NCBI RefSeq assembly: GCF_041146795.1
Contig: NC_135170.1
Location: 3,641,017-3,705,016 of the forward strand
From: Maylandia zebra
Taxonomy: Eukaryota > Chordata > Actinopteri > Cichliformes > Cichlidae
DNA length: 64,000 nucleotides
Direction of reading: 5' to 3'
This document shows, piece by piece, positions 29,966 to 41,544 of the stretch. A program made the translations under genes and the position numbers. Below the pieces are notes generated by a model. The model saw only the letters and a list, made by a program, of their open reading frames with translations, ran no database searches and was not told where the DNA came from. Each line of letters starts with the position of its first letter. The stretch's first letter is position 1.

Positions 29966-31734
29966 GACAAAACAAACACACATTAAACTTTTTTTGGAGC
30001 AGCACAAAGAACAAACAAACAATTAAACCAAAAAATAAATCTCATTAGATATTAACCCATAATGCAAATAAGCATACAGGCTGATGTAAATCCACTTGCT
30101 CTTCAGCTGATAAATGCTATGGTAACAGCATTTATCAGTAATAGAGAAGAGTGTACAACTCTTACAGGAGCTGCTTTTACTTGTAACACTGTGCTATGGT
30201 TAGCTAGAAGCAAGAAACAAGGAAGTGATGTAAGCCAATGGTAAAGTAGAGATTCACCATATAAGAATCAGTCTATTTTCCATTTCACACAACAATACCC
30301 AGTAACCATCACAAGTTTTTTGTTTGTTTGTTTGTTTTTTTACTTTTTCTGAAAGTTTCGATTTTTTTTCTGACTTAATTTTTTGCTGTGAATAAGTGTT
30401 CGAAGCATTTTATATTCAGATATTACAACCAAAGTAAAAGCAATAAATGACAACAAATATTTTTTTAAAGAAGTTAATGCTCTCTGATATTTAAGTGTTA
30501 ATTTGTGAATTACCCTTGCCCTAAACATTTTTTGTTTTAATCTCTTTTTTTCAAAACCCCAGTGATAACTATGAGAACAAAAAAGTATTTTAATCAGTGA
30601 GAGACCAGTGACCTGTCCCAACCTCACCTCTCACCCAGTGACTCTGAAATGCATAATAGAGACCAAATGTGATAATGTGAAACAACTAAATATGTCCTTT
30701 GTCAGCTTGTATTTTAAAAAGAAAAAGTTATTTTCCTTCAATATTATTTTCAATAGTCACGAATAAACAAAGTATAATAGTCTTGTGTTTTTTTCCTGTG
30801 TTTTTCTTCTGGTTTCTTTTACAGCACATCTCTGACAGAAATTAAAAAAACAATTTTCACAGCAGACACCTGCACAATCATCTGTCACATTGTGTTGTTC
30901 AATTACTGATACATGCTGCACATTTCCTCACATAGCAAGAGCATCCAACATAAGATGTTTCTCTGTCTGATGAACAAACGCAAAACATTTTATTTAGAAC
31001 AGGATGATTCATGATCCTAAAAGTCTGGAAACTTTGAGAATAATTAATTAATCGGCCACACCTTGGCACACCTTTGTACCTAGCTGTCCCACAGTATCTT
31101 ACCAAAAAAAAAAAAGGAAAATAATTTTAAAAAGAATCAAACCATTGTACTGCTTAATTACCATCCTTACCACCTCCATCACAACTACATATGATAATAT
31201 TAGGTTAGGCAGTGCTTTAGGCCAGCAGGGACAGATGCTGTTTTGGCTCCAGAACAACAAGAACAGCTGGTAATGTATACATCTATACATGTGAAACTTG
31301 GTTCATTTTTGTATCTCTGAAGATGATCATGATTACTAAACTTCCTGCTTCATTGTTGCCATATTTTGCATTGGCATGTCTGCTATCTGTGGTAATCTTT
31401 ACACATACTGACACAATAACACAACCTGCCACACCTATTCATCCTACCATACCTACATCTTTCTTTTGGTTTTGTTTTCTTGTTTTTTACTGGTATGTTG
31501 AATTGGTTTGTGACTCAGTGTGCATCTCTGTAGAGCAAAACCAAATGAGTTTCACTTTTTTTCCTGCAGCTCTGTTAAGATCCTAACAAATAATGTTGAT
31601 CACAGAGATATTTTATCAAAGACTTAGATAAAATGGTGACAGTAGTGGAGTAAAAGAGAACAGGTTAAAGAACCAAGAAGTTGTTCTCAAACACTGTGCA
31701 CTGTTGTGTGTAGTCCCAGTTTATCAGTTACATT
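29966..31734. other. No gene recognised
   Basis: AT-rich DNA with a short (TTTG)n run at 30318-30340. A frame at 31323-31586 starts MIMITKLPASLLPYFALACL and looks like a hydrophobic signal peptide, but it has no partner exon or family match, so I do not call it a gene. Confidence 0.45.
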
Positions 31735-31800
31735 ACATTACATTTATATCACCAAATCATAACAAAGATTGGCTCAAGGTGCTTTGTACAGTATTATAAC
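31735..31800. repeat. Fragment of a common fish repeat
   Basis: CATTTATATCACCAAATCAT and CTCAAGGTGCTTTGTACAG resemble a widespread teleost interspersed repeat. Nothing is recognised from 31800 to 32015. Confidence 0.4.
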
Positions 31801-32017
31801 CCCAACAAGGCATATTGATGCAACATTTTAATTGGTTTTACTTCTGGTTTTGTCAACAGTTTTACACTTTATCCTTATTAAATCATCCAACTCAATACAT
31901 CGGCCTGTTCCTTGGATTTTGACAAGGAGAGTGTTTACCTGTCTGTATAGCTTAGTCTACATTCATGAGGACAACACTTAGTGAGGACAGAAAAACTCTG
32001 CTAATATACTGTACTAT

Positions 32018-32246
32018 ACAGTCTCGGTCGTTGTGTCCTTGGGCAAGACACTTCACCTACTTGCCTACTGGTGTTGGCCAGAGGGGCCGATGCCGCGATA
32101 TGGCAGCCTCGCTTCTGTCAGTCTGCCCCAGGGCAGCTGTGGCTACAACCGTAGCTGCCTCCACCAGTGTGTGAATGTGAGAATGAATGAATAGTGGTAT
32201 TGTACAGCGCTTTGAGGGCCCCGAAAAGCGCTATAAAAATGCAATC

Positions 32247-32299
<53 letters not shown>
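32018..32299 (+). mobile_element. SINE-like or LINE-3'-end repeat with (ATT)n tail
   Basis: The sequence runs from TCGGTCGTTGTGTCCTTGGG through AGCGCTTTGAGGGCC to an uninterrupted ATT microsatellite (32248-32299). The same family, inverted, is the 151-bp insertion in the Gypsy LTR at 10942-11092. Confidence 0.7.
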
Positions 32300-32300
<1 letters not shown>

Positions 32301-32513
32301 TAAAGTGTCAGATCATATTTCTCTACCAACTCAGTCTTGATCTGAACCTGGAGACTATGAATCAGGCCAACAGCTTCTCAGCTGAGGTGAAGATCTGAAT
32401 CTTCTGCTGCATGCTGAGGGACAAAGAGAGGACACTTTCCTGGTTTCTGGTATGACATCAATACCATATAAAGTACTATTTAAACACTGTTATATACAGT
32501 AAATGTAGATCAA

Positions 32514-32720
32514 TAGAACTTTATTAATCCCTTGGGTGGTTCCTCCAGGAAACTCAATTTCCAGTAGCAGTTATAATGTAAAATAAAGCAGAATAAGAGA
32601 ATATGAACATAAGCATAAATATAGCATATATACACATGTATAAATACGGAATACATCAATAGGAATAGCAGTCAAATATTGTCATTAATGACATGTAGAC
32701 AGCCAAAAGTCTGTTGCACA
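32514..32720 (-). mobile_element. LINE 3' end fragment
   Basis: GAACTTTATTAATCCC followed by GGAAACTCAATTTCCAG is the reverse complement of a typical teleost Rex1/CR1-group LINE 3' end. 32720-33690 holds nothing recognised. Confidence 0.5.
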
Positions 32721-33692
32721 GTGACAAAGACTACAGCTTAGTTTTCTCCAGTTACGTGACTCTTATGGTTTTGGTCTGTCTGTAAACCTGCTAAACTGGA
32801 TTCTGCCATGGTAACAGCACTGGCATCATCAGCTTGCAGTCAGGTGAGATGTACAGATTCCTTGTCTTTGAGTCAGATACAACACAGACACACCTGAGTG
32901 AAACAGAGTGGCTTTTATTTCTGGGTATTTGCTCTGGACAATGACATTGTTGTCAATTCTGAGAAAAATAAAATCACAATAGACTCCAAATTTAAGTCTT
33001 TCAGACTGATAGATGTCAGTGACTTTGTTAAGATGGTAGTGTGATGTCCTCTCTTTGTTACACAGCTTCTACTTAATCCAGCATGTCTGTAGTCAGGCCT
33101 GGATGTGAGAGTGTAACTTGTGGTTAATCGCAGTTAACTCCTGATTTACCGGCTCTGCATGTGAGGACCCAGGAGAGCTGTCTCCCTCTCTCTGCTGTCC
33201 AAACATCCCTCAGACTGAGGTTTGAGTGTAACTGGTGTGGTTCTGTGTTGTGTCTGACGATAAAAGGTAAAAGAAAGAAAGACCTCCAAATAAATAGCTT
33301 GCCCACTCCAGCTCCTCTCCCACAGGGGAATTGTAGAAAAGGGGCAGCATTTATTTTTTACATTAAAGAAGGTTTTAAGCTTTGTGAAGCGCTATGTCTT
33401 CACAATGTATTGTGTAGGTGACTTGGAGCACAGAAGGATTGCGTACATGCTTACAAACACATATAATCCAGAAGCCTGCCAGGCCAAAGGCCCAAAATTC
33501 ATTTTGCTTCTAACTGCATTTCAGTTTGCTTGGTAACGGATGACAGAAGACCAGTCAAGAAAGGACAAGCCCTCAGGGACCATCTAGGCTTGAAATTTAT
33601 TGCCATGTATGGAAGGTGTTATAGAAAGAGGAACTTCTGTGTCTGTTTTTAGCCATCTAAGATGTACCATTTACTGTAATCAATGTATTTCA

Positions 33693-33736
33693 AGGTTCAA
33701 GGTTCAAGGTTCTTTATTTGTCACATGCATAGTTAT
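33693..33736 (-). mobile_element. L2-type LINE 3' tail fragment
   Basis: Three AAGGTTC units followed by TTTATTTGTCACATGCATAG match, inverted, an L2-type LINE 3' end. It is interrupted by the hAT element at 33737. Confidence 0.55.
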
Positions 33737-34481
33737 CAGTGTTGGGACTAACGCGTTATTAAGTAACACGTTACAGTAACTACGTTATTATTGTGGTAAC
33801 GAGCACGGTAACTAGTTACTATGCCAAAATCAGGAACGCGTTACTCGTTACTGGGATTTAGATAGGGTCGTTACTCGTTACTTCGTGTGGTGGCTATCGC
33901 GGAGTTTCCACAGATTCAGTAACATTAGCAAGTGGTGGAGGCAGCAGGTGGATGAAGGAAAAGGGACACAGAAGGAAAAGAGACCCGAGGCGGCCAAGTG
34001 TGAACTGAACTTCAGGTAAGAAGTTATGACCTGCAGTCTCTCTGGGTCAGATATGAACCAAGTTTAGGTGGAGTTTATTTTCGTTATGCTGACTTTTTCC
34101 GTACTGCGTGCTAGCTAGCATGACGGAGTTTCTACACAGCTGGGTGGTGCTATGAAGTTAATGATGTTGAACTTTATTTTGTTCATAAGTTATTAGAGTT
34201 GCCAACCGTCCCGTCTGGTATTCAGAGAAAATATTACGCGTTTCTTGTTGAGGTGAAAAGGAACAGTTTGTCCCGGACTTCAGCTACAATGAAAAAGACA
34301 CAAAGCTGGATTTATTCTGTGTCTTTGCTGCACAGCTGCCTCTTCTTCTTTCATTCTCTCCCCCTCCCTCTCCTGTTTCTGCTTCAATCATGAAAACTGA
34401 TCAATGATCAGCTGATCGTCTTTTCTCTCTTGTTTGTTTATCGCCCACTTTGCGCTGAAAGAGGAAACCAGCGGATGTCTA
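33737..34481 (+). mobile_element. Truncated hAT element of the CAGTGTTGGG family
   Basis: It begins CAGTGTTGGGACTAACGCG with many CGTTACTCGTTAC words, as in the complete copy at 52009-53840, and matches that copy in reverse orientation (for example TTTATCGCCCACTTTGCGC). It stops at 34481, where a different element starts, and no right end was found. Confidence 0.75.
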
Positions 34482-35723
34482 TGGGCTCAAAATGTGGTCA
34501 TAAATATTTTGTACTTGTAAAAAAGATTTGTATGTGTAAAAAAGATTTGTATGTGTAAAAAAGAATTTGTATGTGTAAAAAGAATTTGTGTGTGCGTAAA
34601 AAAGATTTGTGTGTGCGTAAAAAAGATTTGTATGTGTAAAAAAGAATTTGTGTGTGCGTAAAAAAGATTTGTATGCGTAAAAAAGATTTGTATGTGTAAA
34701 AAAGATTTGTATGTGTAAAAAAGATTTGTATGTGTAAAAAAGATTTGTATGTGTAAAAAAGATTTGTATGTGTAAAAAGAATTTGTGTGTGCGTAAAAAA
34801 GATTTGTATGCGTAAAAAAGATTTGTATGTGTAAAAAAGATTTGTATGTGTAAAAAAGATTTGTATGTGTAAAAAGAATTTGTGTGTGCGTAAAAAAGAT
34901 TTGTATGTGTAAAAAAGATTTGTATGTGTAAAAAAGATTTGTATGTGTAAAAAAGAATTTGTATGTGTAAAAAGAATTTGTGTGTGCGTAAAAAAGATTT
35001 GTATGTGTAAAAAAGAATTTGTGTGTGCGTAAAAAAGATTTGTATGCGTAAAAAAGATTTGTATGTGTAAAAAAGATTTGTATGTGTAAAAAAGATTTGT
35101 ATGTGTAAAAAAGATTTGTATGCGTAAAAAAGATTTGTATGTGTAAAAAAGATTTGTATGTGTAAAAAAGATTTGTATGTGTAAAAAGAATTTGTGTGTG
35201 CGTAAAAAAGATTTGTATGCGTAAAAAAGATTTGTATGTGTAAAAAAGATTTGTATGTGTAAAAAGAATTTGTGTGTGCGTAAAAAAGATTTGTATGTGT
35301 AAAAAAGATTTGTATGTGTAAAAAAGATTTGTATGTGTAAAAAAGATTTGTATGTGTAAAAAAGATTTGTATGTGTAAAAAAGATTTGTATGTGTAAAAA
35401 GAATTTGTGTGTGCGTAAAAAAGATTTGTATGTGTAAAAAAGATTTGTATGTGTAAAAAAGATTTGTATGTGTAAAAAAGAATTTGTATGTGTAAAAAAG
35501 ATTTGTATGTGTAAAAAGAATTTGTGTGTGTAAAAAGAATTTGTGTGTGCGTAAAAAAGATTTGTATGTGTAAAAAAGATTTGTATGCGTAAAAAAGATT
35601 TGTATGCGTAAAAAAGATTTGTATGTGTAAAAAAGAATTGCATGTGCGTAAAAAAGATTTGCGTGTGGACTTAGAAAAAAACCCCCTGCAAGTTACAAGT
35701 ACGAATTTTTGACCCTATTTTTC
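34482..35723. repeat. 1.15-kb minisatellite of a 19/21-bp unit within a short inverted-repeat frame
   Basis: About 60 copies of TTTGTATGTGTAAAAAAGA (19 bp) are interspersed with a 21-bp variant TTTGTGTGTGCGTAAAAAAGA. The core runs from about 34517 to 35664. The flanks show TTTTGTACTTGTAA on the left and its approximate complement TTACAAGTACGAA on the right, so the array may be the body of a MITE-like element inserted in the hAT copy. A stop-free 381-codon frame on the - strand is a product of the repeat. Confidence 0.85.
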
Positions 35724-36410
35724 TTCCCTTCATCTGATTGGTCAATGTCATGTCAATCACAAATGTAACAATCCAATCAGAGAACAGATGGGTTTGGCTG
35801 TCGAGGGGCGCTTTTTTTGAACTGCAGGTCTTTGAAGGGAATAAATGCCCTTTTACATGCCAACCCAGCGTTTTCCTTCATCACCACGAAGGAAAACAGT
35901 CTGTGGTCGTCCGAGTTTGGTGATTTTTGTGTCACAGGTCTACGTGTTTAATACAGGGACTTCCACAGCCTTTTCAACAGCGCTGCGGACCGCGGGGTGG
36001 GGGCAGGCAGTGTTTTGGAAATTACAGTCTTTATTACAAAGCTTTCTTCGTTATGAATTAGCATACATGTTTTTATTGAACATTTGAAGAACTAGCAAAA
36101 AAAACAAACTCTTGTAGAGGACATAAAGTCAGAGATAAAAACGACAAGGAGCAGGTGCATCTAGTACAGGAAGAGCTGCTGCAAAAACCCACAGAGCCCA
36201 GCAGCCAGCGTAACAAATTCTGGATCCTTTGCTTTTAGTTAGCAGTTAGCATTAGCAGCACATCCTGCGTCCGATGTGAAAGAACTTTTATGCTGCGCAC
36301 TGTGACTCACAGCAATGGTCCTGGGTCAGCCCTGACTTTGTGTTAAACTAATCCTAAAGCAATAATGTTATTTCTAACCACTGATATACCACAACTTTTA
36401 CCAACAACCT
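35724..36410. other. No gene recognised
   Basis: Mixed-composition DNA with no recognised exon, repeat end or RNA gene. Confidence 0.5.
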
Positions 36411-36548
36411 TTAATGTTTTCCATTTCAATCGTGAGCTGTGACCTCCAGAAACAGTTGAGCAAAATGAGACTTTCCTTTTTAAGATGATTTAAGAATCTT
36501 CTGTCATACTTGCCATAGCAACCTTTAACAACCAAAGAGCCACTTGGA
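36411..36548. repeat. Second copy of the 21655-21806 host-hAT junction
   Basis: Identical by eye to 21655-21806 except for a 12-base deletion that removes the tip of the hAT end. It breaks off at CACTTGGA and continues directly into piggyBac sequence. Confidence 0.9.
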
Positions 36549-37130
36549 TCACGGCTACGAAATGCCGTTGCAACTTTGCCAGGACGGCGGCTCGCAAGGC
36601 CTCCCTTGGTGCTGCATTACAACCGCAACAAGGGAGGCGTCGACAACCTGGACAAGGTCGTGAGCACGTACAGCTGCAGGAGGCCCGTGGCCCTTTTCCA
36701 CAACATGGTCGACGTGGCGGCCTACAACGCATTCGTGCTGTGGAGGGAAATTCACCCCGACTGGATGGCGGGCAAGCTCAACAAACGACGGCTCTTCCTC
36801 GAGCGACTGGGCAAAGCGCTCGCGCGCCCCATGCTCGAAGCCAGGGCGTTAGCGCGAGGACGGGGAGGAGGCCGAGTCGCGGGCCGAGGTACTGCCACCG
36901 AGGCCGACGATGCCGATGCTCGTACTACTCGCACCGCCGACGCTACGCCACACGACTCCTCTCCGGTCAAGAGGCGAAGGTGCCGCGTGTGTCCCAAGAG
37001 CAAAGACGTCAAGACCAAGATCCTGTGCCACGAGTGCCGAGTGTACGTGTGCACCAACTGCGCCGTCACGTACTGTCCCAACTACGCCGCTTCACGCACC
37101 GACGCTCCCCAGACGCCGCCGACGTCGTAA
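36549..37130 (+). pseudogene. piggyBac transposase, C-terminal part only
   Basis: The frame reads VLHYNRNKGGVDNLDKVVST, YSCRRPVALFHNMVDVAAYN and AFVLWREI. This is the last catalytic block of piggyBac (PGBD) transposases, in which the D of G-G-V-D is the third catalytic aspartate. After a basic, arginine-rich linker comes the C-terminal cysteine-rich domain (CRVCPKSK, ILCHECRVYVCTNC, YCPN), with the final cysteine replaced by Tyr. It ends at TAA 37128-37130. The first two catalytic aspartates are missing because the copy starts at the junction at 36549. The GC content is much higher than its surroundings. Confidence 0.85.
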
Positions 37131-37244
37131 TAACACAAGCGCCCCTCGGGGGTCCTAGCGACCCCCACCCTAATCATCATAATAACACACACGCCCCTCG
37201 GGGGGTCACCACGCCCCGAGAACAGGCGGGCGCACAAGGGTTAA
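37131..37244 (+). mobile_element. 3' end of the piggyBac element with TTAA target
   Basis: After the transposase stop come GCCCCTCGGGGG repeats and the end GCACAAGGG followed by TTAA (37241-37244), the obligatory piggyBac target. The left end of the element is absent. Confidence 0.75.
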
Positions 37245-37270
37245 ACTGTCATTTGTGTCTTGAAGTGCAG

Positions 37271-37390
37271 AAGCTTACGGCACCTGGTATTCCCAGGCGG
37301 TCTCCCATCCAAGTACTGGCCAGGCCCGACCCAGCTTGGCTTCCGAGACCAGACGAGATCAGGCGTGTTCAGGGTGGTGTGGCCGTAAGC
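37271..37390 (-). rRNA. 5S ribosomal RNA gene (variant copy)
   Basis: The 120 bases start GCTTACGGCC and end GCCGTAAGCTT on the - strand and follow the vertebrate 5S sequence throughout, including the internal control region (GGGTCGGGCC, GTACTTGGATGGGAGACCGCC). Helix I pairs perfectly. It differs from the + strand copy at nine positions. A TATAAAAAGG box lies 31 bases upstream. Immediately downstream the usual T-run is broken (GCTTCTGC), so RNA polymerase III termination may be impaired and the copy could be a variant or pseudogene. Confidence 0.95.
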
Positions 37391-37411
37391 GAGGGACTGC
37401 TTCAGAAACAG

Positions 37412-37421
37412 CCTTTTTATA
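37412..37421 (-). promoter_or_regulatory. TATA element of the - strand 5S gene
   Basis: TATAAAAAGG on the - strand, 31 bases before the transcribed region, the same distance as in the opposite gene. Confidence 0.7.
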
Positions 37422-37718
37422 CATGCTGTGATGACACGGTCGTGCTTACGTTTTTTTATGTCCTGTATACAAGTTGAATTCTCCAAAGCACAAAAATGTT
37501 GGACTTCCAAATGGTCCTAACACACTGTGTGCTCTCTGTCACTTTAACACTGTGCTGTGAGAAACTAACATGTGTTATTATGGTGACGTTACCGCGGGAA
37601 AAGCATTTTTGCAGCTCAGTGTTGAAGCTGCAGTTCACAACAAAGGTTTGCATGTTTTCGCTGTAACATGTGAAGCTTAGCACAATACTATATTTTAAAG
37701 TGCATGACATTTGCCAAG

Positions 37719-37727
37719 TATAAAAGG
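37719..37727 (+). promoter_or_regulatory. TATA element of the + strand 5S gene
   Basis: TATAAAAGG lies 31 bases upstream of the 5S start. Both genes also share CCCTC directly before the first base. Confidence 0.7.
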
Positions 37728-37749
37728 TCTTTTATAGCGGGCTTCCCTC

Positions 37750-37869
37750 GCTTACGGCCATACCACCCTGAACACGCCCAATCTCGTCTGATCTCGGAAG
37801 CTAAGCAGGGTCGGGCCCGGTCAGTACTTGGATGGGAGACCGCCTGGGAATACCAGGTGCTGTAAGCTT
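37750..37869 (+). rRNA. 5S ribosomal RNA gene
   Basis: The 120 bases from GCTTACGGCC to GTAAGCTT match the vertebrate 5S rRNA. Box A, intermediate element and box C (AAGCAGGGTCGGG, GTACTTGGATGGGAGACCG) are intact. A TATA-like element stands 31 bases upstream and a T4 terminator overlaps the end. It is head-to-head with the other 5S gene, 359 bases apart. 5S rRNA is part of the large ribosomal subunit. Confidence 0.97.
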
Positions 37870-37871
37870 TT
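37868..37871 (+). terminator. RNA polymerase III T4 terminator
   Basis: TTTT at the end of the + strand 5S gene. The - strand gene has TTCT at the same place. Confidence 0.75.
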
Positions 37872-38149
37872 GCACTTCCACACACAAACTGCAGAGGGCG
37901 CCGCTGCTCACTCAGTGGAGGCAGCTTCAGGAAAAGCTTCATGACAACGCTCCTGATTGTATTTCGCTTTTGTGCAAAACAAAATAACAAGAACGAAATA
38001 TTTAGGAAATACACAAACTTATTTATTCTGTAAATGTAGAAAATGTCTGTGGCTAGTCCGTCTGGCCTCAGTCGAGAGGAACTTGTTAACCTTGTAGTGT
38101 GCAGCGGGCACAGTGTCAACCTGACACCCATGTTCACTATTGTAGTCTG

Positions 38150-38345
38150 TTCAGAGAGCTACGCTTCCACTGCTGTAGATATATTCATAGCACTCTGTAG
38201 ATCTGTTTACCTCACACCGATAGATCTGTATATATGTAGTACATCTGTATATTTGCTCTTATTGCACTTACTGATAAGATGCAAACTGTATTTTGTTACC
38301 CTGTATTTAGACATGTGTAATGACAGTAAAGTTGAATTCTAAATG
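38150..38345 (+). mobile_element. LINE 3' end fragment
   Basis: Ends with GACAGTAAAGTTGAATTCTAA after several CTGTAGAT/CTGTATAT words and TTGCTCTTATTGCACTTACT, the style of teleost CR1/L2-group LINE 3' ends. No coding part is recognised. Confidence 0.45.
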
Positions 38346-41300
38346 CTAAACATTTAAACAAAAGCAGCTACACAGCTACAGGAAAAGTTTTTAGAAGTGA
38401 TTTTTAGAAGGCCAGTAAAGAGAGCATGGAGACAGATGGAGGATGCCAAATCCACTGAATCTACACGCTTCCTGTTTCCACCTCATCCTTCCAGTGCTCT
38501 ACTATACTCCCTGCTCTCTCTACCACAACTGTCTTTGAACTTGCCTGGGCCAGGTCTGAGTCCAGCTTTGCAACTCCAGCCAGGTCACATGACACAGGGG
38601 TGTGGTCTGATGTCAACAGGCAGGTCAGTGGAGCCCTCTGGTGATGGATTTATGGCAGTGAAGCAGGAGGAGGCCTGAGAACAGACAGCAGGCTTAACTA
38701 GCAGGACAAAGTAGCATGTAGTACTTGAAGGAGTCATCACAGCCAATCAGTTCTCAGGAAAATGGAACATCACATAAATATTTCTCTTCTTTGATTTTCA
38801 TCAATGTATTTCCTTTGAAATTTAAAAAAGTAATTTTTTTTATTTTTTATTTTGAAATATTTCCTTCTGTCAATATCTCTGCCTGATTAGAAGCTCATAG
38901 GCACTTCCTGTCACTCTACAATAAAATAATGTAAAGGCTGCCCTCTCTGCCATCCCACTAGCTGACCTAACTGACACAAGTAAACTGTGCTAAGATACTC
39001 TACATGGACTGAGGTTCTTGGCCACATACATATAGATTTGTGTGGCTGTAGAAATCATGCCATGAAGCTCCCAGCGCACATTTTTGATGCTTCTGTTTGT
39101 GGCAGAGGAGGTTTGGAGCTCGGCAGAGCCTTGGTGGCTTTTACTGACTATACACCCCTACCCATTTATTATGAACTAACAGCACAACTGTTTGTGTTTT
39201 TTTTCTATATTACACTTGCATGATTTAGATTTATACTTATGTGGCAGCTATTCACTGGCCTGACAAAGTTATTTTAAATGATATCATGTCATGAATAACA
39301 CAAGTTATTTTCCATGAAATTGAAAAGTGAATGAGACGTGCATGTAATTTGACATATTTTGTTGTTTTGTGTGTGTGTTTGTCTGTATTAAATTTTGACG
39401 TGTATCTGAAAAACACAATTTTGAAAACACTGGAAAGACCTCAAGACATTTTTTCTTTTGCTTACTATGTAAACAAAAATTCCCACCAATGCTTTTCAGT
39501 GTGAAATTTAGTGTGTAGAGAAAATACCTGTGCCAGGTTGTCTCCATCTAGTGGTGAATAACGCATTACCACTACATCAGGTGAGTTTCTCTCTGTGCAC
39601 AGTGACACAAAACTCATTTAACAACATAAACTATTTAAAAAATGATGTAGGCAGATCAAGGCAATGTTACAGATTCAGTAAGAACAGAAGTTTATTGCAA
39701 TGCTTCAAATATGCAGGGCGTCACACTAACACAGTTGCTTATGTCCAGCATAGCACTGGGGCTAAATCCAGACCTGAAATCTTTGGAAGTTTCACTCAGT
39801 AACAGCACCTTTTTAATATTATTGACTATATTTTATAGTCACAGTTATAAAAAATGTCAAACATTATACGTTAGCTAAAGGTTGAAGTCACAGAGCTATA
39901 CTGAACAACAATGCAATTTGAGTTTTTCTTGTTTGTACTATATATTTGATTTACTGTAAGCAGCGGGAGTAAAACCTAAAGAAAAAAATAGTAAAAATGA
40001 ATCTCTGCTCTTACAGCTTTTATTGTGCCGTCACGTCTCCTTTGGAACTGTCCTCTTGCTCGTCTTTTGGATGCTCACCTCTTCTTCACCTTTCCTGTTC
40101 CTTTCACTAAACTGCTGCACTCCCGTTCTCTGCTCTCGCCTCCTGTTCTGGTTACAATTAGAATGCAGTCAGCATGTGCCAAATAAACTTGCTCCAAATC
40201 GATCATGTTTGATATGATGATGAAGTTTTTAACCTCTTATTTATCAACTTATTTGATGCACTGTATCAATCAATTATTAAACAAATATCAGACTGTAGAA
40301 ACGCCAATAATAATGCACTGAGCAAGTTCATGCCATAAGAGCTAAATGGCCATAAAAGAAAATCCTGAATGCCTGATACAGGACAGGCCAACTTTGAATG
40401 GAGCCACAGATGGACATCAGTCAGCTTTCTGCACTTTCCACCTGATCACATCTGTCCTCAAAGTCATGTCACTTCCTCTGTGGTTCATTTATGTTTCCTT
40501 TTACATTTGCAGTGACAATAAATTTAGTGACATAGTGCACACATTATTTCCTATGGACTGCTGGGTTATCTTGGTTTATTTAAGTTAGTATTTTTAAAGG
40601 TGCAGTGAGTCATTTTTTAGGTATTTGATAGAAAAAAGCATCTTGTACTCATAAATAAACATAGAATAGTGGATAAAAATGACACATTGTTAAATGTGTC
40701 ATTGGTCACTGCTTAATTTCCTCATTATTTAAGCATCACTCATCCTTAATATGTCATTTATAAATACAGATATACGTTCTTAGAAAGAACCACTTCTGAA
40801 CCTGATCTCTTTACTCCAAGGAGCTTTTGTGAGTTATCGTTGTGCCAGAGGAGGAGGGCATCCAATACTTCTTTCATTTCACCTGAGTTCGCCTGTGGGA
40901 AAGCAAAGCGCCGAATACCCTGACTATTTCTTTGAATTCAGGAGTACTAGTGAACTAATCTTGAGTGATTACTGAATTATCTGAATAAAGCTAATGAACC
41001 AGAGAAATTCTAAACTCTTAAACATCCCAGAGATATCTGAATTTATGTCTGCACCTTCACACTCCAGATATGAAGGATCATACCTGTTTTACCTCCGGTG
41101 TTGTGCCAAAAAGTGATCGTCTGACAAAAACTGATTTCCAATGTCTTTACTTATATTGGTAAATAGACTTTAGTGAACATGATTTACAAAAGGCTATATA
41201 TCAAGTTTAATAACGACCCATTTTTTCAAGTATATTTATAACTCTGTGTTATTGTAACTATATTAAAACCAACCCAGTCCTTCTGGGACACTTAAAATAT

Positions 41301-41544
41301 GTTTAGAGAACTATTATTATATTTGTTGCAATTTCTGCTGTCCTCTTGGCCAGATTACTCTTTAAAAAAGTAATTTTAATGTCAAATGAATAAATACGAA
41401 GTAAAAATCACTGCCAAAAAGTGATTGCAGCTTCTACCTTGTGACAGGAATGTTGTTTGTGGCACAAGATGACTCAATATCACTCATGAGGGACACATAT
41501 GACATGTTTCACATATTATAGACCAAAAAGTTGTCTATAGCAGT
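38346..41544. other. Gene-poor stretch
   Basis: 3.2 kb of AT-rich DNA in which I recognise no exon, RNA gene or complete element. Frames up to about 90 codons show no family features. Confidence 0.5.

Noticed and set aside
31323-31586. Signal-peptide-like 87-codon frame (MIMITKLPASLLPYFALACL)
   Set aside because: Suggestive of a first exon of a secreted protein, but no family match, no second exon and no promoter; kept only as a remark.
34498-35643. 381-codon frame on the - strand
   Set aside because: It is the translation of a 19/21-bp minisatellite without stops (repeated FFTHTNLFYTYK); no start context, no domain.
34482-35723. CRISPR-like array from regular 19-21-bp repeats
   Set aside because: Units are directly adjacent with no unique spacers, and the DNA is a vertebrate chromosome.
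36740-37477. 245-codon + strand frame over the piggyBac fragment and 5S gene
   Set aside because: It is another frame of GC-rich piggyBac DNA and runs into the 5S gene; the frame with transposase motifs is 36576-37130.
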